DNA from: Chloroflexota bacterium
GTDB taxonomy: Bacteria > Chloroflexota > Dehalococcoidia > Lucifugimonadales > JADFKI01
DNA: 11,662 bases
Assembly (NCBI GenBank): GCA_024648655.1
Contig: JAGGDZ010000028.1
Location: 1 to 11,662, forward strand
Direction: 5' to 3'
A program made the position numbers and the translations under genes. Shown in pieces: positions 1 through 6,780 of the stretch (position 1 is the stretch's first letter; each line of letters begins with the position of its first letter). The notes beneath the pieces are model-generated. The model did no database searches. It was given only the letters and a program-made list of their open reading frames with translations, and had not been told where the DNA came from.

Positions 1-1948
1 AGATGCCGAAAATTATGAGTATTCCTACGGATATGCCCATGCCATACGCCTGAAGCTGGCCTGTCTGCACTTGGCGTAGGGCAGTGCCGGTGTTGGCGCC
101 GAGCCAGCCGCAGAAGTTGGCAATCTTGTCCACGACGGACTTGTCCACCCAGTCGAGCGCGTAGCATATGCCATTGTAGAAGATATATTTTACAAAAACG
201 GTTTCATAGAGTTCGTCCATGAAATACTTGCGGTAGAGCAGGGTGTGAACCGGGCGCAGGGCGCGTCCCATGCTTTCGGGCGAGATGGCGCGCGAGATGT
301 ACATAAGGTAGGCGAAACCGATGCCGGCAAGGGCGACAATCGTCGAGATCGCAGCAATCAGAATGTTGAACTTAGCGGTCTCCACTTGGACTGCCGGGTT
401 GTAGTCGAGGAAGTGCGACATCCAGTGTGCCGGGATAACTCCCAAGTCGAATATGGAGTTGGCAAGGAAGCCGGCTACTACGGCGGGCACCGTAAGGATT
501 ATGAGGGGCAAGACCATAGTGGCGGGCGATTCATGCAGATCGATGGGATGCTCTGCATGAGCGTCGGGGTCCCTGTCTGCGCCGCCCTTGAAGTTGCCGT
601 GGAAGGTCATGAATACGGCGCGGAACATGTAGAACGCGGTCATGAACGCGGCAACCAGTGCGAGTATGAATACTATCATGCTGACCAAGTCGCCGTTACT
701 GAAGGCATGGGTCAGGATTTCGTCCTTGCTCCAGAAGCCTGCGAGGGGAACTATTCCCGCGAGGCTGAGGCTGCCGATTATGAATGTGATGTAAGTCCTG
801 GGCATGGCAACTCGGAGGCCGCCCATATAGCGCATGTCGAATGTGCCGGTGGCGTGGTTGACGCTGCCAGAGCCGAGGAACAAGAGCGCCTTGAAAAAGG
901 CATGCGTGAACAAGTGGAAGATTGCCGCTCCGTAAGCGCCCGTGCCAAGCGCGAGCATCATGTAACCCAGCTGACTGACGGTGGAGTAGGCGAGAACGCG
1001 CTTGATGTCGTTCGCCACGAGTCCCATGGACGCCGCGAAAATAGCGGTGATGCCACCGATGATGGCGACTGTGTTCATCGCGGCTATGGACAGCTCGAAT
1101 AGCGGGAAGAAACGGGCTACCAAGAATACCCCTGCCGCGACCATCGTGGCGGCGTGAATTAGCGCGCTGACGGGCGTGGGACCTTCCATAGCGTCCGGCA
1201 GCCATGTGTGCAATGGGAACTGAGCAGACTTGCCCATCGCGCCCGCGAAGATGCCCAAGGCTATCCACTGCGCGGCAACGACTCCGAGCAAGCCCATCTC
1301 GATGCCTTGGTATAGGTCCGTTACGACGAATACGTTCAAGCCCTGCGCGGCGAAGGCGTCGCCGTTGAAGAACAGGAATAGGATTCCGAGCAGGAAACCA
1401 AAGTCTGCGAAGCGCGTGATGATGAAGGCTTTCTTCGCCGCAGCCGCAGCCGCGGGGCGGTCGAACCAGAAGCCTATCAGCAGGTAAGAACCGAGTCCAA
1501 CAAGCTCCCAGAATACAAATATCTGGATGAGGTTGTTGGCGAGAACGAGGCCGAGCATGGCGCAGGTGAAGAGCGACATGTAGGCATAGTAGCGCGCGTA
1601 TCCAGCGTCTCCGTGCATGTATCCAACAGAGTATATTTGTACGATCAGGCTGACGCCGGTTACGATGACAAGCATGATAGCCGTAAGTGGGTCCATCAGA
1701 ATGCCTACGGCGAAGTCGAACTCGCCGGCTCTAACCCAAGTGTGGACCGGGTAGTGGAGTTCGCCGTGCGCTGCTACGGCAGCAATCAATGCCCATAGAG
1801 ACAGGGCGAATGACACCCCTATTGCTGCGATGGTGATGTAGCCTGCTGTCTGTGACTGTGCGCCCATGAACGGGCGGACGACGAGCGAAATCAGTGCGAA
1901 AGACGCGAGGGGCAGGAACAGGATTAGCCAAGCGGCTGCTTCGGGCAT
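1..1948 (-). CDS. nuoL: NADH-quinone oxidoreductase subunit L (NuoL), C-terminus cut by window edge
   Basis: Large antiporter-like membrane subunit of complex I, which carries protons across the cytoplasmic membrane. About 649 codons are visible from ATG at 1948 with no stop; the reading frame runs off the left edge within what looks like a late transmembrane helix. Family hallmarks are seen: the VFWELVGLGSYLLIGF helix with Glu148, the GAMGKSAQFPLHTWLPDAMEGPTPVSAL segment (split here: GAMGKSAQFPLHTW about 236-249, with Lys240), Lys353 in THAFFKALLF and Lys408 in GFWSKDE. These match the essential E. coli lysines 229, 342 and 399. The start is supported by a GAGGAAG ribosome binding site about 9 nt upstream, lying inside the 3' end of the preceding small gene. 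Almost all of the usual 600-700 residue protein is present, so nuoM and nuoN are expected further left (inference). Confidence 0.97.
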   Translation of the reverse strand, partial: MPEAAAWLILFLPLASFALISLVVRPFMGAQSQTAGYITIAAIGVSFALSLWALIAAVAAHGELHYPVHTWVRAGEFDFAVGILMDPLTAIMLVIVTGVSLIVQIYSVGYMHGDAGYARYYAYMSLFTCAMLGLVLANNLIQIFVFWELVGLGSYLLIGFWFDRPAAAAAAKKAFIITRFADFGFLLGILFLFFNGDAFAAQGLNVFVVTDLYQGIEMGLLGVVAAQWIALGIFAGAMGKSAQFPLHTWLPDAMEGPTPVSALIHAATMVAAGVFLVARFFPLFELSIAAMNTVAIIGGITAIFAASMGLVANDIKRVLAYSTVSQLGYMMLALGTGAYGAAIFHLFTHAFFKALLFLGSGSVNHATGTFDMRYMGGLRVAMPRTYITFIIGSLSLAGIVPLAGFWSKDEILTHAFSNGDLVSMIVFILALVAAFMTAFYMFRAVFMTFHGNFKGGADRDPDAHAEHPIDLHESPATMVLPLIILTVPAVVAGFLANSIFDLGVIPAHWMSHFLDYNPAVQVETAKFNILIAAISTIVALAGIGFAYLMYISRAISPESMGRALRPVHTLLYRKYFMDELYETVFVKYIFYNGICYALDWVDKSVVDKIANFCGWLGANTGTALRQVQTGQLQAYGMGISVGILIIFGI

Positions 1949-1951
1949 TGT

Positions 1952-2146
1952 CTAAAGCTTCCTCAGAATTTCGTCCGCGACATGCTCGCGGCCCTTGGGG
2001 ACGAGCACGCGGAATGTTGAGCGTTCGCTCCAAGTAAGGATGTCGCCGTCAGGAAGGATTTTCGTGGGGAGACCGTCGCCTTCCAGCACGTCTTTCCACA
2101 TCTGGGCGCTCATCAAGTTTGAGGCTTTCTTGTAATCAGTCCACAT
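1952..2146 (-). CDS. small DUF2007-like protein inside the nuo operon
   Basis: A 64-residue soluble protein between nuoK and nuoL, ending only 3 nt before the nuoL start. No signal peptide or membrane segment is visible. The pattern resembles DUF2007-type small domains: an N-terminal strand and helix (YKKASNLMSAQMWKDVLEG), then GLPTKIL, then a C-terminal strand and helix (RVLVPKGREHVADEILRKL). In that family this layout is seen as 'xxAelikglLegeGIp...vlVpeedaeeAreiL'. The assignment rests on remembered pattern, not a search. Its biochemical role is unknown. Its last codons encode the nuoL Shine-Dalgarno sequence, so translation of the two genes is probably coupled. No strong ribosome binding site precedes its own ATG. 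It could be an assembly or stability factor for complex I, or an unrelated passenger. The coding call is fairly safe from position and spacing; the family call is tentative. Confidence 0.72.
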   Translation of the reverse strand: MWTDYKKASNLMSAQMWKDVLEGDGLPTKILPDGDILTWSERSTFRVLVPKGREHVADEILRKL

Positions 2147-2148
2147 GA

Positions 2149-2190
2149 TAGTCAGCCAGTCTTTCAGTTATTCAGTCGGCCAGTCGTTTT
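2149..2190. repeat. short degenerate direct repeat in the nuoK to small-gene gap
   Basis: The 47-bp gap between nuoK and the small gene is mostly made of two related units. GTCAGCCAGTC (2151-2161) and GTCGGCCAGTC (2175-2185) differ at one base in 11 and are offset by 24 bp. Short CAGT words also recur between them. It fills the place where the small gene's ribosome binding site would be expected, and no clear one is visible. Confidence 0.6.
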
Positions 2191-2193
2191 ATG

Positions 2194-2544
2194 TTACTGC
2201 TTGAGTTCGGCGGCGTCGGATACGAAGATGCTGGAACGCTGTCGGAATATGGATAGTACGATGGCGAGTCCCAACGCTACTTCGGCGGCGGCGACCGTGA
2301 TGATAAATACGGTAAAGACCTGTCCGGTGAGCAAGAATTGAACAGCCAGGTCGGTGGATGTAGGGTCCTGCACGATGGACGCAGGCACGATGTAGCGCGA
2401 CATGGCGACCGCGCTGATGTTGACCGCATTGAACATCAGCTCGATAGACATGAGGACCGTGATGGCGTTGTTCTTCGTTATCGCGCCGTAGAGACCGATT
2501 GCGAAGATTATCGCGGCTACTATCAGGAAGCTTTCTAGGTTCAT
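2194..2544 (-). CDS. nuoK: NADH-quinone oxidoreductase subunit K (NuoK)
   Basis: Small three-helix membrane subunit of complex I (MrpC/NuoK family), 116 residues, contributing to the proton path in the membrane arm. The two family glutamates are visible: Glu35 in LMSIELMFNAVN (E. coli Glu36) and Glu88 in TVAAAEVALGLAIVL (E. coli Glu72). They are 53 residues apart here against 36 in E. coli, because the loop between helices 2 and 3 (YIVPASIVQDPTSTDLAVQF) is about 17 residues longer. The start at 2544 gives the expected short N-terminus (MNLESFLIVAAIIF). A weak AGCGGA ribosome binding site precedes it. It is separated by 44 bp from nuoJ upstream, a gap holding an ACAGGAT repeat. Confidence 0.96.
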   Translation of the reverse strand: MNLESFLIVAAIIFAIGLYGAITKNNAITVLMSIELMFNAVNISAVAMSRYIVPASIVQDPTSTDLAVQFLLTGQVFTVFIITVAAAEVALGLAIVLSIFRQRSSIFVSDAAELKQ

Positions 2545-2557
2545 TCCGCTTTAACTC

Positions 2558-2574
2558 ACAGGATGGACAGGATT
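2558..2574. repeat. ACAGGATGGACAGGATT dispersed repeat, copy 1
   Basis: A 17-bp element in the nuoJ/nuoK gap. It consists of ACAGGAT repeated with an 8-bp period. A near-identical copy (16 of 17 bases) lies at 9584-9600, also between genes. It resembles the 'tcctgttcatcctgt' short repeats that I recall as scattered in many environmental genomes. Confidence 0.75.
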
Positions 2575-2588
2575 GGCATAATCGGGAA

Positions 2589-3146
2589 TTAACGCTCGCG
2601 GATTAGGGCGAGCGCGCCGATAAGGGCGGCTAACAGAACTACGGATGCTATCTCGAATGCGAGAACGAAGTCTCGCAGGAGCAGGTGCCCTATCGTTGGT
2701 ATGGTGTTCGCGTACACCGCCTTGACGCTCTCAAGAGCGTCGCCTGAGATTGCGCCGCTTGCGATCGCCGTTTCCAAGGTGTTCCAGTTTGTGCTGAAAG
2801 CGACATAAATTGCCACCGCCGCGAACAGCGCGCAGAAAACAGCCATAGGCAGTCGAAACCTGTTGGACGGGCTGCCTTCCTCTACGTCGCGTGTCATCAG
2901 AATGGCGAAGATAATCAGCACGGAAATCGCTCCGACATAGACTAGTACCTGCACAACGGCAAGAAATTCTGCTCGAAGCAGGACGAACATTCCTGCTACG
3001 CCGAGGAAGGATACTATCAGAAATAGCGCCGCTCTGAACAGGTCTTTAAGCAGGACGACCGCCAGCGCCGCGACGATGCTCGAGACGGCGATTACCCAGA
3101 AGACGATGTTCGCAAGCAGGCTTGCTTCAGTGCCCTGACCCAGCAT
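2589..3146 (-). CDS. nuoJ: NADH-quinone oxidoreductase subunit J (NuoJ)
   Basis: Membrane subunit of complex I, 185 residues with about five transmembrane helices, located next to NuoH and NuoK at the junction of the quinone chamber and the proton channels. The conserved NuoJ block is clear at about 34-84: KDLFRAALFLIVSFLGVAG, then LLRAEFLAVVQVLVYVGAIS and VLIIFAILMTRDVE, including Tyr70 in the VYVGAISVL helix. The C-terminus (FEIASVVLLAALIGALALI) is typical. The ATG shares one base with the nuoI stop codon (TGATG, 3144-3148), a usual sign of coupled translation. A 44-bp gap separates it from nuoK. Confidence 0.96.
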   Translation of the reverse strand: MLGQGTEASLLANIVFWVIAVSSIVAALAVVLLKDLFRAALFLIVSFLGVAGMFVLLRAEFLAVVQVLVYVGAISVLIIFAILMTRDVEEGSPSNRFRLPMAVFCALFAAVAIYVAFSTNWNTLETAIASGAISGDALESVKAVYANTIPTIGHLLLRDFVLAFEIASVVLLAALIGALALIRER

Positions 3147-3817
3147 CAGCGTTCAGTCCACCTTTCTTCCTGCTGTTCCACGGTGGGCCGCTCGTGGCGT
3201 CCGGCCTCTTGCCATGGTATGTCGTCGTGCCTGTGAGGATGGTAGCCCTTGTCCTCGATTTGCGGGCGGAACCAGAGGCTGGGACGCTTGGGCGACTCGT
3301 TCAGCATCTGTTTGCTGATGACGAGATCCTGGCGCCGGTACTTGCCCTCCTCGAAGCCGCTGCCCATGTGGAGAGCATCGTAGGGGCAGGCCTCTACGCA
3401 GAGTCCGCAGAACATGCACCTGCCGATATCGATGTCGAAGACGTCTATGGAATACTTGTCGCCTTCCGGCACCTGCTCCCCGCCGGGGTGAGTTACGATA
3501 CGAATTATTCCCAGAGGGCAATACTTCGCGCAGCTGGCACAGCCGGTGCATCGCTGCTCGTACCAGCTGAATTCCTCGCCTCGGAAGCGCCCGTGCTGGG
3601 GCATTCGGTCCGGAACGCTGACGAGCCCCACAAGCGACTTGAAGGCGGTGGCCGGCTCTTTGAGCACAAGTGAGAGGGCGCTGGTTTCGCGCAGTTTCGC
3701 CAATTCGATCAGGCTGACCTTGCGGTCAGGATACTGGTTGAGCGTGAACATTCGGCTCGGCATAACCAAGTTTTTCATGGTGATCCCGAGTCCTTTTAGC
3801 AGTCCGATTCCATACAT
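3146..3817 (-). CDS. nuoI: NADH-quinone oxidoreductase subunit I (NuoI), 2x[4Fe-4S] ferredoxin-like
   Basis: Peripheral-arm subunit of complex I carrying clusters N6a and N6b, which pass electrons to NuoB. It has 223 residues. Two complete cluster motifs are visible: CTGCASCAKYCP (Cys90, 93, 96, 100) and CMFCGLCVEACP (Cys134, 137, 140, 144). The start at 3817 (MYGIGLLKGL) lies 2 nt after the nuoH stop, with GGAGG about 10 nt upstream inside the nuoH end; the longer open frame to 3958 would overlap nuoH and is not used. Between the usual QYPD (28-31) and RFRGEE (77-82) there are about 45 residues where E. coli has about 9. This implies an insertion of roughly 36 residues ahead of the first cluster, including a helix-like stretch. 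A charged C-terminal tail rich in His, Glu and Arg follows the clusters. Confidence 0.96.
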   Translation of the reverse strand: MYGIGLLKGLGITMKNLVMPSRMFTLNQYPDRKVSLIELAKLRETSALSLVLKEPATAFKSLVGLVSVPDRMPQHGRFRGEEFSWYEQRCTGCASCAKYCPLGIIRIVTHPGGEQVPEGDKYSIDVFDIDIGRCMFCGLCVEACPYDALHMGSGFEEGKYRRQDLVISKQMLNESPKRPSLWFRPQIEDKGYHPHRHDDIPWQEAGRHERPTVEQQEERWTER

Positions 3818-3819
3818 GG

Positions 3820-5019
3820 TTAGTCTGCCTCCGCGTACATGTTTGCAAGAGGTGAGGGCTGCGGCGCGGGACGCTCCAACTTTCTTCCACCCAAGACATT
3901 GAACATCAAGAAGATGGCGGCGACGGTGATAACCCAGTTGACGGCAGCGATTATCCACATTCCGCGCGTTGATATTTGCCCGTCGCCGTCTTGGAAGAGC
4001 ATAACCTCGATGGCTATGACGAAGATGTTAAGCAGGGCGAAGGTGAAAAGGCCCTTCCACGCGAATGCCATTATCTGGTCGATACGCAGTCTGGGCCAGG
4101 TCGCGCGCACCCAGAGCAAGCCAAATAGGACGATTACGACCTTGGCGACGAACCAGACCTGTCCGGGGATGGGATCGAAGCCGCGAGTTCCGCCGAAGAA
4201 TAGTGCGACCGCGATGATGCTTGTTACGATGGGCGCCATGAATTCGGCAAGCTGGAAGATGGCGAACTTCATTCCGCTGTACTCGGTGTGGTATCCTGCG
4301 CCAAGCTCGGATTCGGCTTCAATCTGGTCAAATGGGGTACGGCTCATCTCGGCGGATGCCGCCGCCATGAAAACCAGGAAGCCCAGCGGCTGAACAAGAA
4401 GAAACGGAACAGTCTGCGCCTGTACGATGTCGTACAGGGAGAGTGAGTTGGCAATGAGGACAACGCCGACGATTGCGAGCGCCATAGGAACTTCGTAGCT
4501 ACAGAGCATCGCCACGCCGCGCATGGAGCCGAGCATCGCGTACTTGTTTCGGGATGCAAAGCCTGCGGCGAGCACGGCGACCGTGTTCAGAGAAGTTACG
4601 CCGATCAGGAATAGGACGCCGACATTGAGCCTGCCAAGGAAGGTGTTCTCCCCGAAGGGTATTACAGCTATTGTGAGGACTGTGGGCGCGAACAGAACAA
4701 CGGGCGAGAGTGCGAAGACTATCTTGTCGGCAGCCGCCGGTGTGGTGTCTTCCTTGACGATGAGTTTGATGACATCGGCGAAGGGCTGAAGCAGGCCGAA
4801 TGGGCCCCAGCGATTGGGGCCCAGCCTAGCCTGGAATCTGCCGATGGTGCGGCGCTCGAACCAGGTGTAAAGCGCCGTGGAAAGGACCATCGCGTTGATG
4901 ACGATGAATGCCAAGACTCCACAGGTGGCGGCATAGGCGAGCCAACTCGGCAGGAGCAGCGCGAAGAGGCTGTATATGCCGTGAAAGCTGAGGATGCCGG
5001 TTTCGGAGAAATCTATCAT
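3820..5019 (-). CDS. nuoH: NADH-quinone oxidoreductase subunit H (NuoH)
   Basis: Core membrane subunit of complex I that forms the quinone entry chamber with NuoB and NuoD. It has 399 residues and about eight transmembrane helices. Visible family blocks are ERRTIGRFQARLGPNR (55-70) followed by QPFADVIKLIVKED (78-91), SYEVPMAL with Glu176, and AEMSRTPFDQIEAESELGAG (223-242) continuing to YHTEYSGMKFAIFQLAEF. The C-terminal tail (about 375-399) is polar and proline-rich. The start at 5019 lacks a strong ribosome binding site. It lies 96 bp downstream of nuoD; this gap contains a GTTCG repeat. In 14-subunit operons nuoE, nuoF and nuoG sit in this place; they are absent here. Confidence 0.97.
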   Translation of the reverse strand: MIDFSETGILSFHGIYSLFALLLPSWLAYAATCGVLAFIVINAMVLSTALYTWFERRTIGRFQARLGPNRWGPFGLLQPFADVIKLIVKEDTTPAAADKIVFALSPVVLFAPTVLTIAVIPFGENTFLGRLNVGVLFLIGVTSLNTVAVLAAGFASRNKYAMLGSMRGVAMLCSYEVPMALAIVGVVLIANSLSLYDIVQAQTVPFLLVQPLGFLVFMAAASAEMSRTPFDQIEAESELGAGYHTEYSGMKFAIFQLAEFMAPIVTSIIAVALFFGGTRGFDPIPGQVWFVAKVVIVLFGLLWVRATWPRLRIDQIMAFAWKGLFTFALLNIFVIAIEVMLFQDGDGQISTRGMWIIAAVNWVITVAAIFLMFNVLGGRKLERPAPQPSPLANMYAEAD

Positions 5020-5078
5020 CTGTTGGTCTTTACTTGTTCCAAGCTTCGGTTATCTGCACTTGTAAATTCATCAGTAAG

Positions 5079-5105
5079 TGGTTCGAAAGGCTCACCACGA
5101 ACGGG
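5079..5105. repeat. GTTCG...CGAAC palindromic repeat, copy 1
   Basis: Short dispersed repeat in the nuoD/nuoH gap. On the minus strand it reads GTTCGTGGTGAGCC followed by TTTCGAACC. The arms GTTCG (5081-5085) and CGAAC (5098-5102) can pair around a 12-base loop. It matches the remembered consensus of short 'gttcgtggtgagcctgtcgaac' repeats found between genes in many environmental bacteria. A variant occurs at 9504-9543. Confidence 0.75.
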
Positions 5106-5115
5106 TTTTCGATTG

Positions 5116-6219
5116 CTACCTGTCCACTTCGCCGAGCACGATGTCGATCGAACCGAAGATGATGATGAGGTCGCTCATCTTCCAGCCGAGCAGCATTTCG
5201 CGCAGGGGCGTGATATTTATAAAGGATGGAGCGCGTACATGGCAACGGTATGGCGCGATGCCGCCGTCGCTGACGAGATAGAAGCCCAGCTCGCCCTTGG
5301 GTGATTCGACCGCAGCGTAGGCGTCGCCTATGGGCGGCCTGATGAAATAGGGCGCTTCGGCTCTGATGGAACCTTTCGGAATGGCATCGACGCACTGCCG
5401 GATGATGCGGATGCTCTCGCGCATCTCCTGAATTCGAACGATGTACCGGTCGAAAGTGTCGCCAAGTGCGCCGATAGGGATGTCGAAATCCACACGGTCA
5501 TAGATCTCGTAAGGGTCTGCCTTTCGTAGGTCCCACTCCACACCGGCGGCGCGTAGCATGGGACCGGAGACGGAGAAGTCGATAGCATCCACGTCGTTGA
5601 GGAGACCGACTTCGCGGGTGCGCGTCAAGACGATTTCGTTGCCGGAGATGAGGCGCTCAAGCTCGTCGATGTATGTGGGCATGTTGTCGGTAAAGTCTTG
5701 CAGAGCGCGCCAGAACTCATCGGGCGCGTCCTGGAAGACGCCGCCGGGCCGCATGTAGCTTAGCGTGATTCGCGCGCCGCAGAGCATCTCGAACAGGTCG
5801 AGAATACGCTCCCGCTCGCGGAAGCAGTACATGAGCGGCGTTGCGAGCGCGCCGAGGTCGTTGAGCAGGAAGCCCGTAGCCATCAGATGACTTGCGATGC
5901 GTTGAAGCTCGGCGCTGATGACACGAATGTACTGCGCCCGCTCAGGCACTTCGATGCCGGCAAGCTTTTCGACCGCGCGGACATAAGCGAGGTTGTTGGA
6001 CATGCTGGCGATGTAGTCCATTCGGTCGGTGAGGGTTACAATCTGGACATAGGTGCGTCCTTCGGCAAGCTTTTCAGAGCCGCGGTGTAGGTAGCCGAGA
6101 ATAGGCTCGACATCCACGATAACCTCGCCGTCGAAGGTGACGCGCAACCTGAACACCCCGTGAGTGCTGGGATGCTGTGGGCCTAGATTTATGGTGACCG
6201 GCTCGGTCTTCAGGGTCAT
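5116..6219 (-). CDS. nuoD: NADH-quinone oxidoreductase subunit D (NuoD)
   Basis: 49-kDa-type subunit of complex I that builds the quinone reduction site next to cluster N2. It has 367 residues and is not fused to NuoC. The quinone-site residues are visible: His20 in GPQHPSTHG and Tyr69 in DRMDYI (equivalent to Thermus Nqo4 His38 and Tyr87), with Asp121 in NDLGA (Asp139). The C-terminus IIIFGSIDIVLGEVDR is the standard family ending, so the protein is complete. The N-terminus is about 18 residues shorter than Nqo4 and begins just before the conserved block. It is separated by 95 bp from nuoC, a gap with a hairpin repeat and a possible promoter. Confidence 0.97.
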   Translation of the reverse strand: MTLKTEPVTINLGPQHPSTHGVFRLRVTFDGEVIVDVEPILGYLHRGSEKLAEGRTYVQIVTLTDRMDYIASMSNNLAYVRAVEKLAGIEVPERAQYIRVISAELQRIASHLMATGFLLNDLGALATPLMYCFRERERILDLFEMLCGARITLSYMRPGGVFQDAPDEFWRALQDFTDNMPTYIDELERLISGNEIVLTRTREVGLLNDVDAIDFSVSGPMLRAAGVEWDLRKADPYEIYDRVDFDIPIGALGDTFDRYIVRIQEMRESIRIIRQCVDAIPKGSIRAEAPYFIRPPIGDAYAAVESPKGELGFYLVSDGGIAPYRCHVRAPSFINITPLREMLLGWKMSDLIIIFGSIDIVLGEVDR

Positions 6220-6244
6220 GGGTTTATGTTCTTTCGTGGAGCGT

Positions 6245-6273
6245 ATATTGCTATTTCAACGGTCTATTGTCAA
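6245..6273 (-). promoter_or_regulatory. possible internal sigma70 promoter ahead of nuoD
   Basis: On the minus strand a perfect TTGACA (6268-6273) is followed after 17 bp by CAATAT (6245-6250), which matches TATAAT at three of six positions. Transcription would begin near 6238 and give a leader of about 20 nt before the nuoD ATG at 6219. The -35 box and spacing are good, the -10 weak. It could supply nuoD onwards independently of the nuoA promoter, but chance is not excluded in this AT-richer gap. Confidence 0.35.
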
Positions 6274-6282
6274 AAGATTTTT

Positions 6283-6308
6283 GGACTCCTGCCCTCTCAG
6301 GAATAACG
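6283..6308. repeat. ATTCCTG...CAGGAGT hairpin repeat in the nuoC/nuoD gap
   Basis: On the minus strand CGTTATTCCTG is followed by AGAGGG and CAGGAGTCC. The 7-base arms (6285-6291 and 6298-6304) pair with one G-T wobble around a 6-base loop. It resembles the widespread 'cgtcattcctgcgaaagcaggaatcc' type of dispersed repeat. No U-run follows directly, so it does not look like a terminator. As mRNA it could act as a stability or processing hairpin between nuoC and nuoD. Confidence 0.65.
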
Positions 6309-6314
6309 GTTTCC

Positions 6315-6767
6315 TTACGGGTCTTGCCCGAGGTAGTCTTTGCGTAGAGGATGCCCCGGGAATCCTTCCCAGAGCAGTATGCGCTTGAGATTTGGGTGTC
6401 CTTCGAAACGTATGCCAAAGAGGTCCCAGACTTCGCGCTCCTGGAAGTCCGCGCCGCGCCAAACATCACAAACCGAGGGGGCGGTGAGTTCGTCCCTGCC
6501 GTAGCAGTTAGCCTTGAGGATTATACTTTGGTTGAACTTCAAGGAGACGAGATGATACACCAGTTCGAAGTGCTCAACATAGTCAACGGCGGTTATGGAG
6601 GATAAGAAAGAGAATTCCAGTCCTTCCGTGTCTTTGAGGAAGCGCGCAACATTCTGAATTGATGAGAGTTCAATACGGACATCGCCGTCGTGCGATTCTA
6701 CAATCGAACCGGGCAGCTCTGCGTTGATCCGCCTTGCGACATCCGCCCCAGCAAGAGATTTAGTCAT
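6315..6767 (-). CDS. nuoC: NADH-quinone oxidoreductase subunit C (NuoC)
   Basis: 30-kDa-type peripheral subunit of complex I, 150 residues, not fused to NuoD. The signature is clear near the C-terminus: GADFQEREVWDLFGIRFEGH (105-124) followed by PNLKRILLWEGFPGHPLRKDY. The N-terminal part (ITAVDY, LVYHLVSLKFNQ) fits the family fold. The start MTKSLAGADV at 6767 is preferred, 13 nt after the nuoB stop; the frame remains open to 6884 but that would overlap nuoB and adds a non-family sequence. The ribosome binding site is weak (GTGAGAA), so translation may depend on coupling to nuoB. Confidence 0.95.
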   Translation of the reverse strand: MTKSLAGADVARRINAELPGSIVESHDGDVRIELSSIQNVARFLKDTEGLEFSFLSSITAVDYVEHFELVYHLVSLKFNQSIILKANCYGRDELTAPSVCDVWRGADFQEREVWDLFGIRFEGHPNLKRILLWEGFPGHPLRKDYLGQDP

Positions 6768-6780
6768 AGGCAGTCTATTC

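Noticed and set aside
245..1102. 285-codon plus-strand open frame
   Set aside because: It lies entirely antisense to nuoL, whose conserved motifs are continuous through this stretch. The composition is that of a reverse-strand shadow and no family pattern is visible.
3122..3673. 183-codon plus-strand open frame
   Set aside because: Antisense to nuoI, whose cysteine motifs are intact; the peptide has no recognisable features.
3818..3958. Upstream extension of nuoI
   Set aside because: It would overlap the end of nuoH and replace the normal MYGIGLLKGL start that has a ribosome binding site.
6283..6308. Intrinsic terminator between nuoC and nuoD
   Set aside because: The hairpin is not followed directly by a U-run on the minus strand, and the complex I genes continue downstream; a dispersed repeat is a better explanation.
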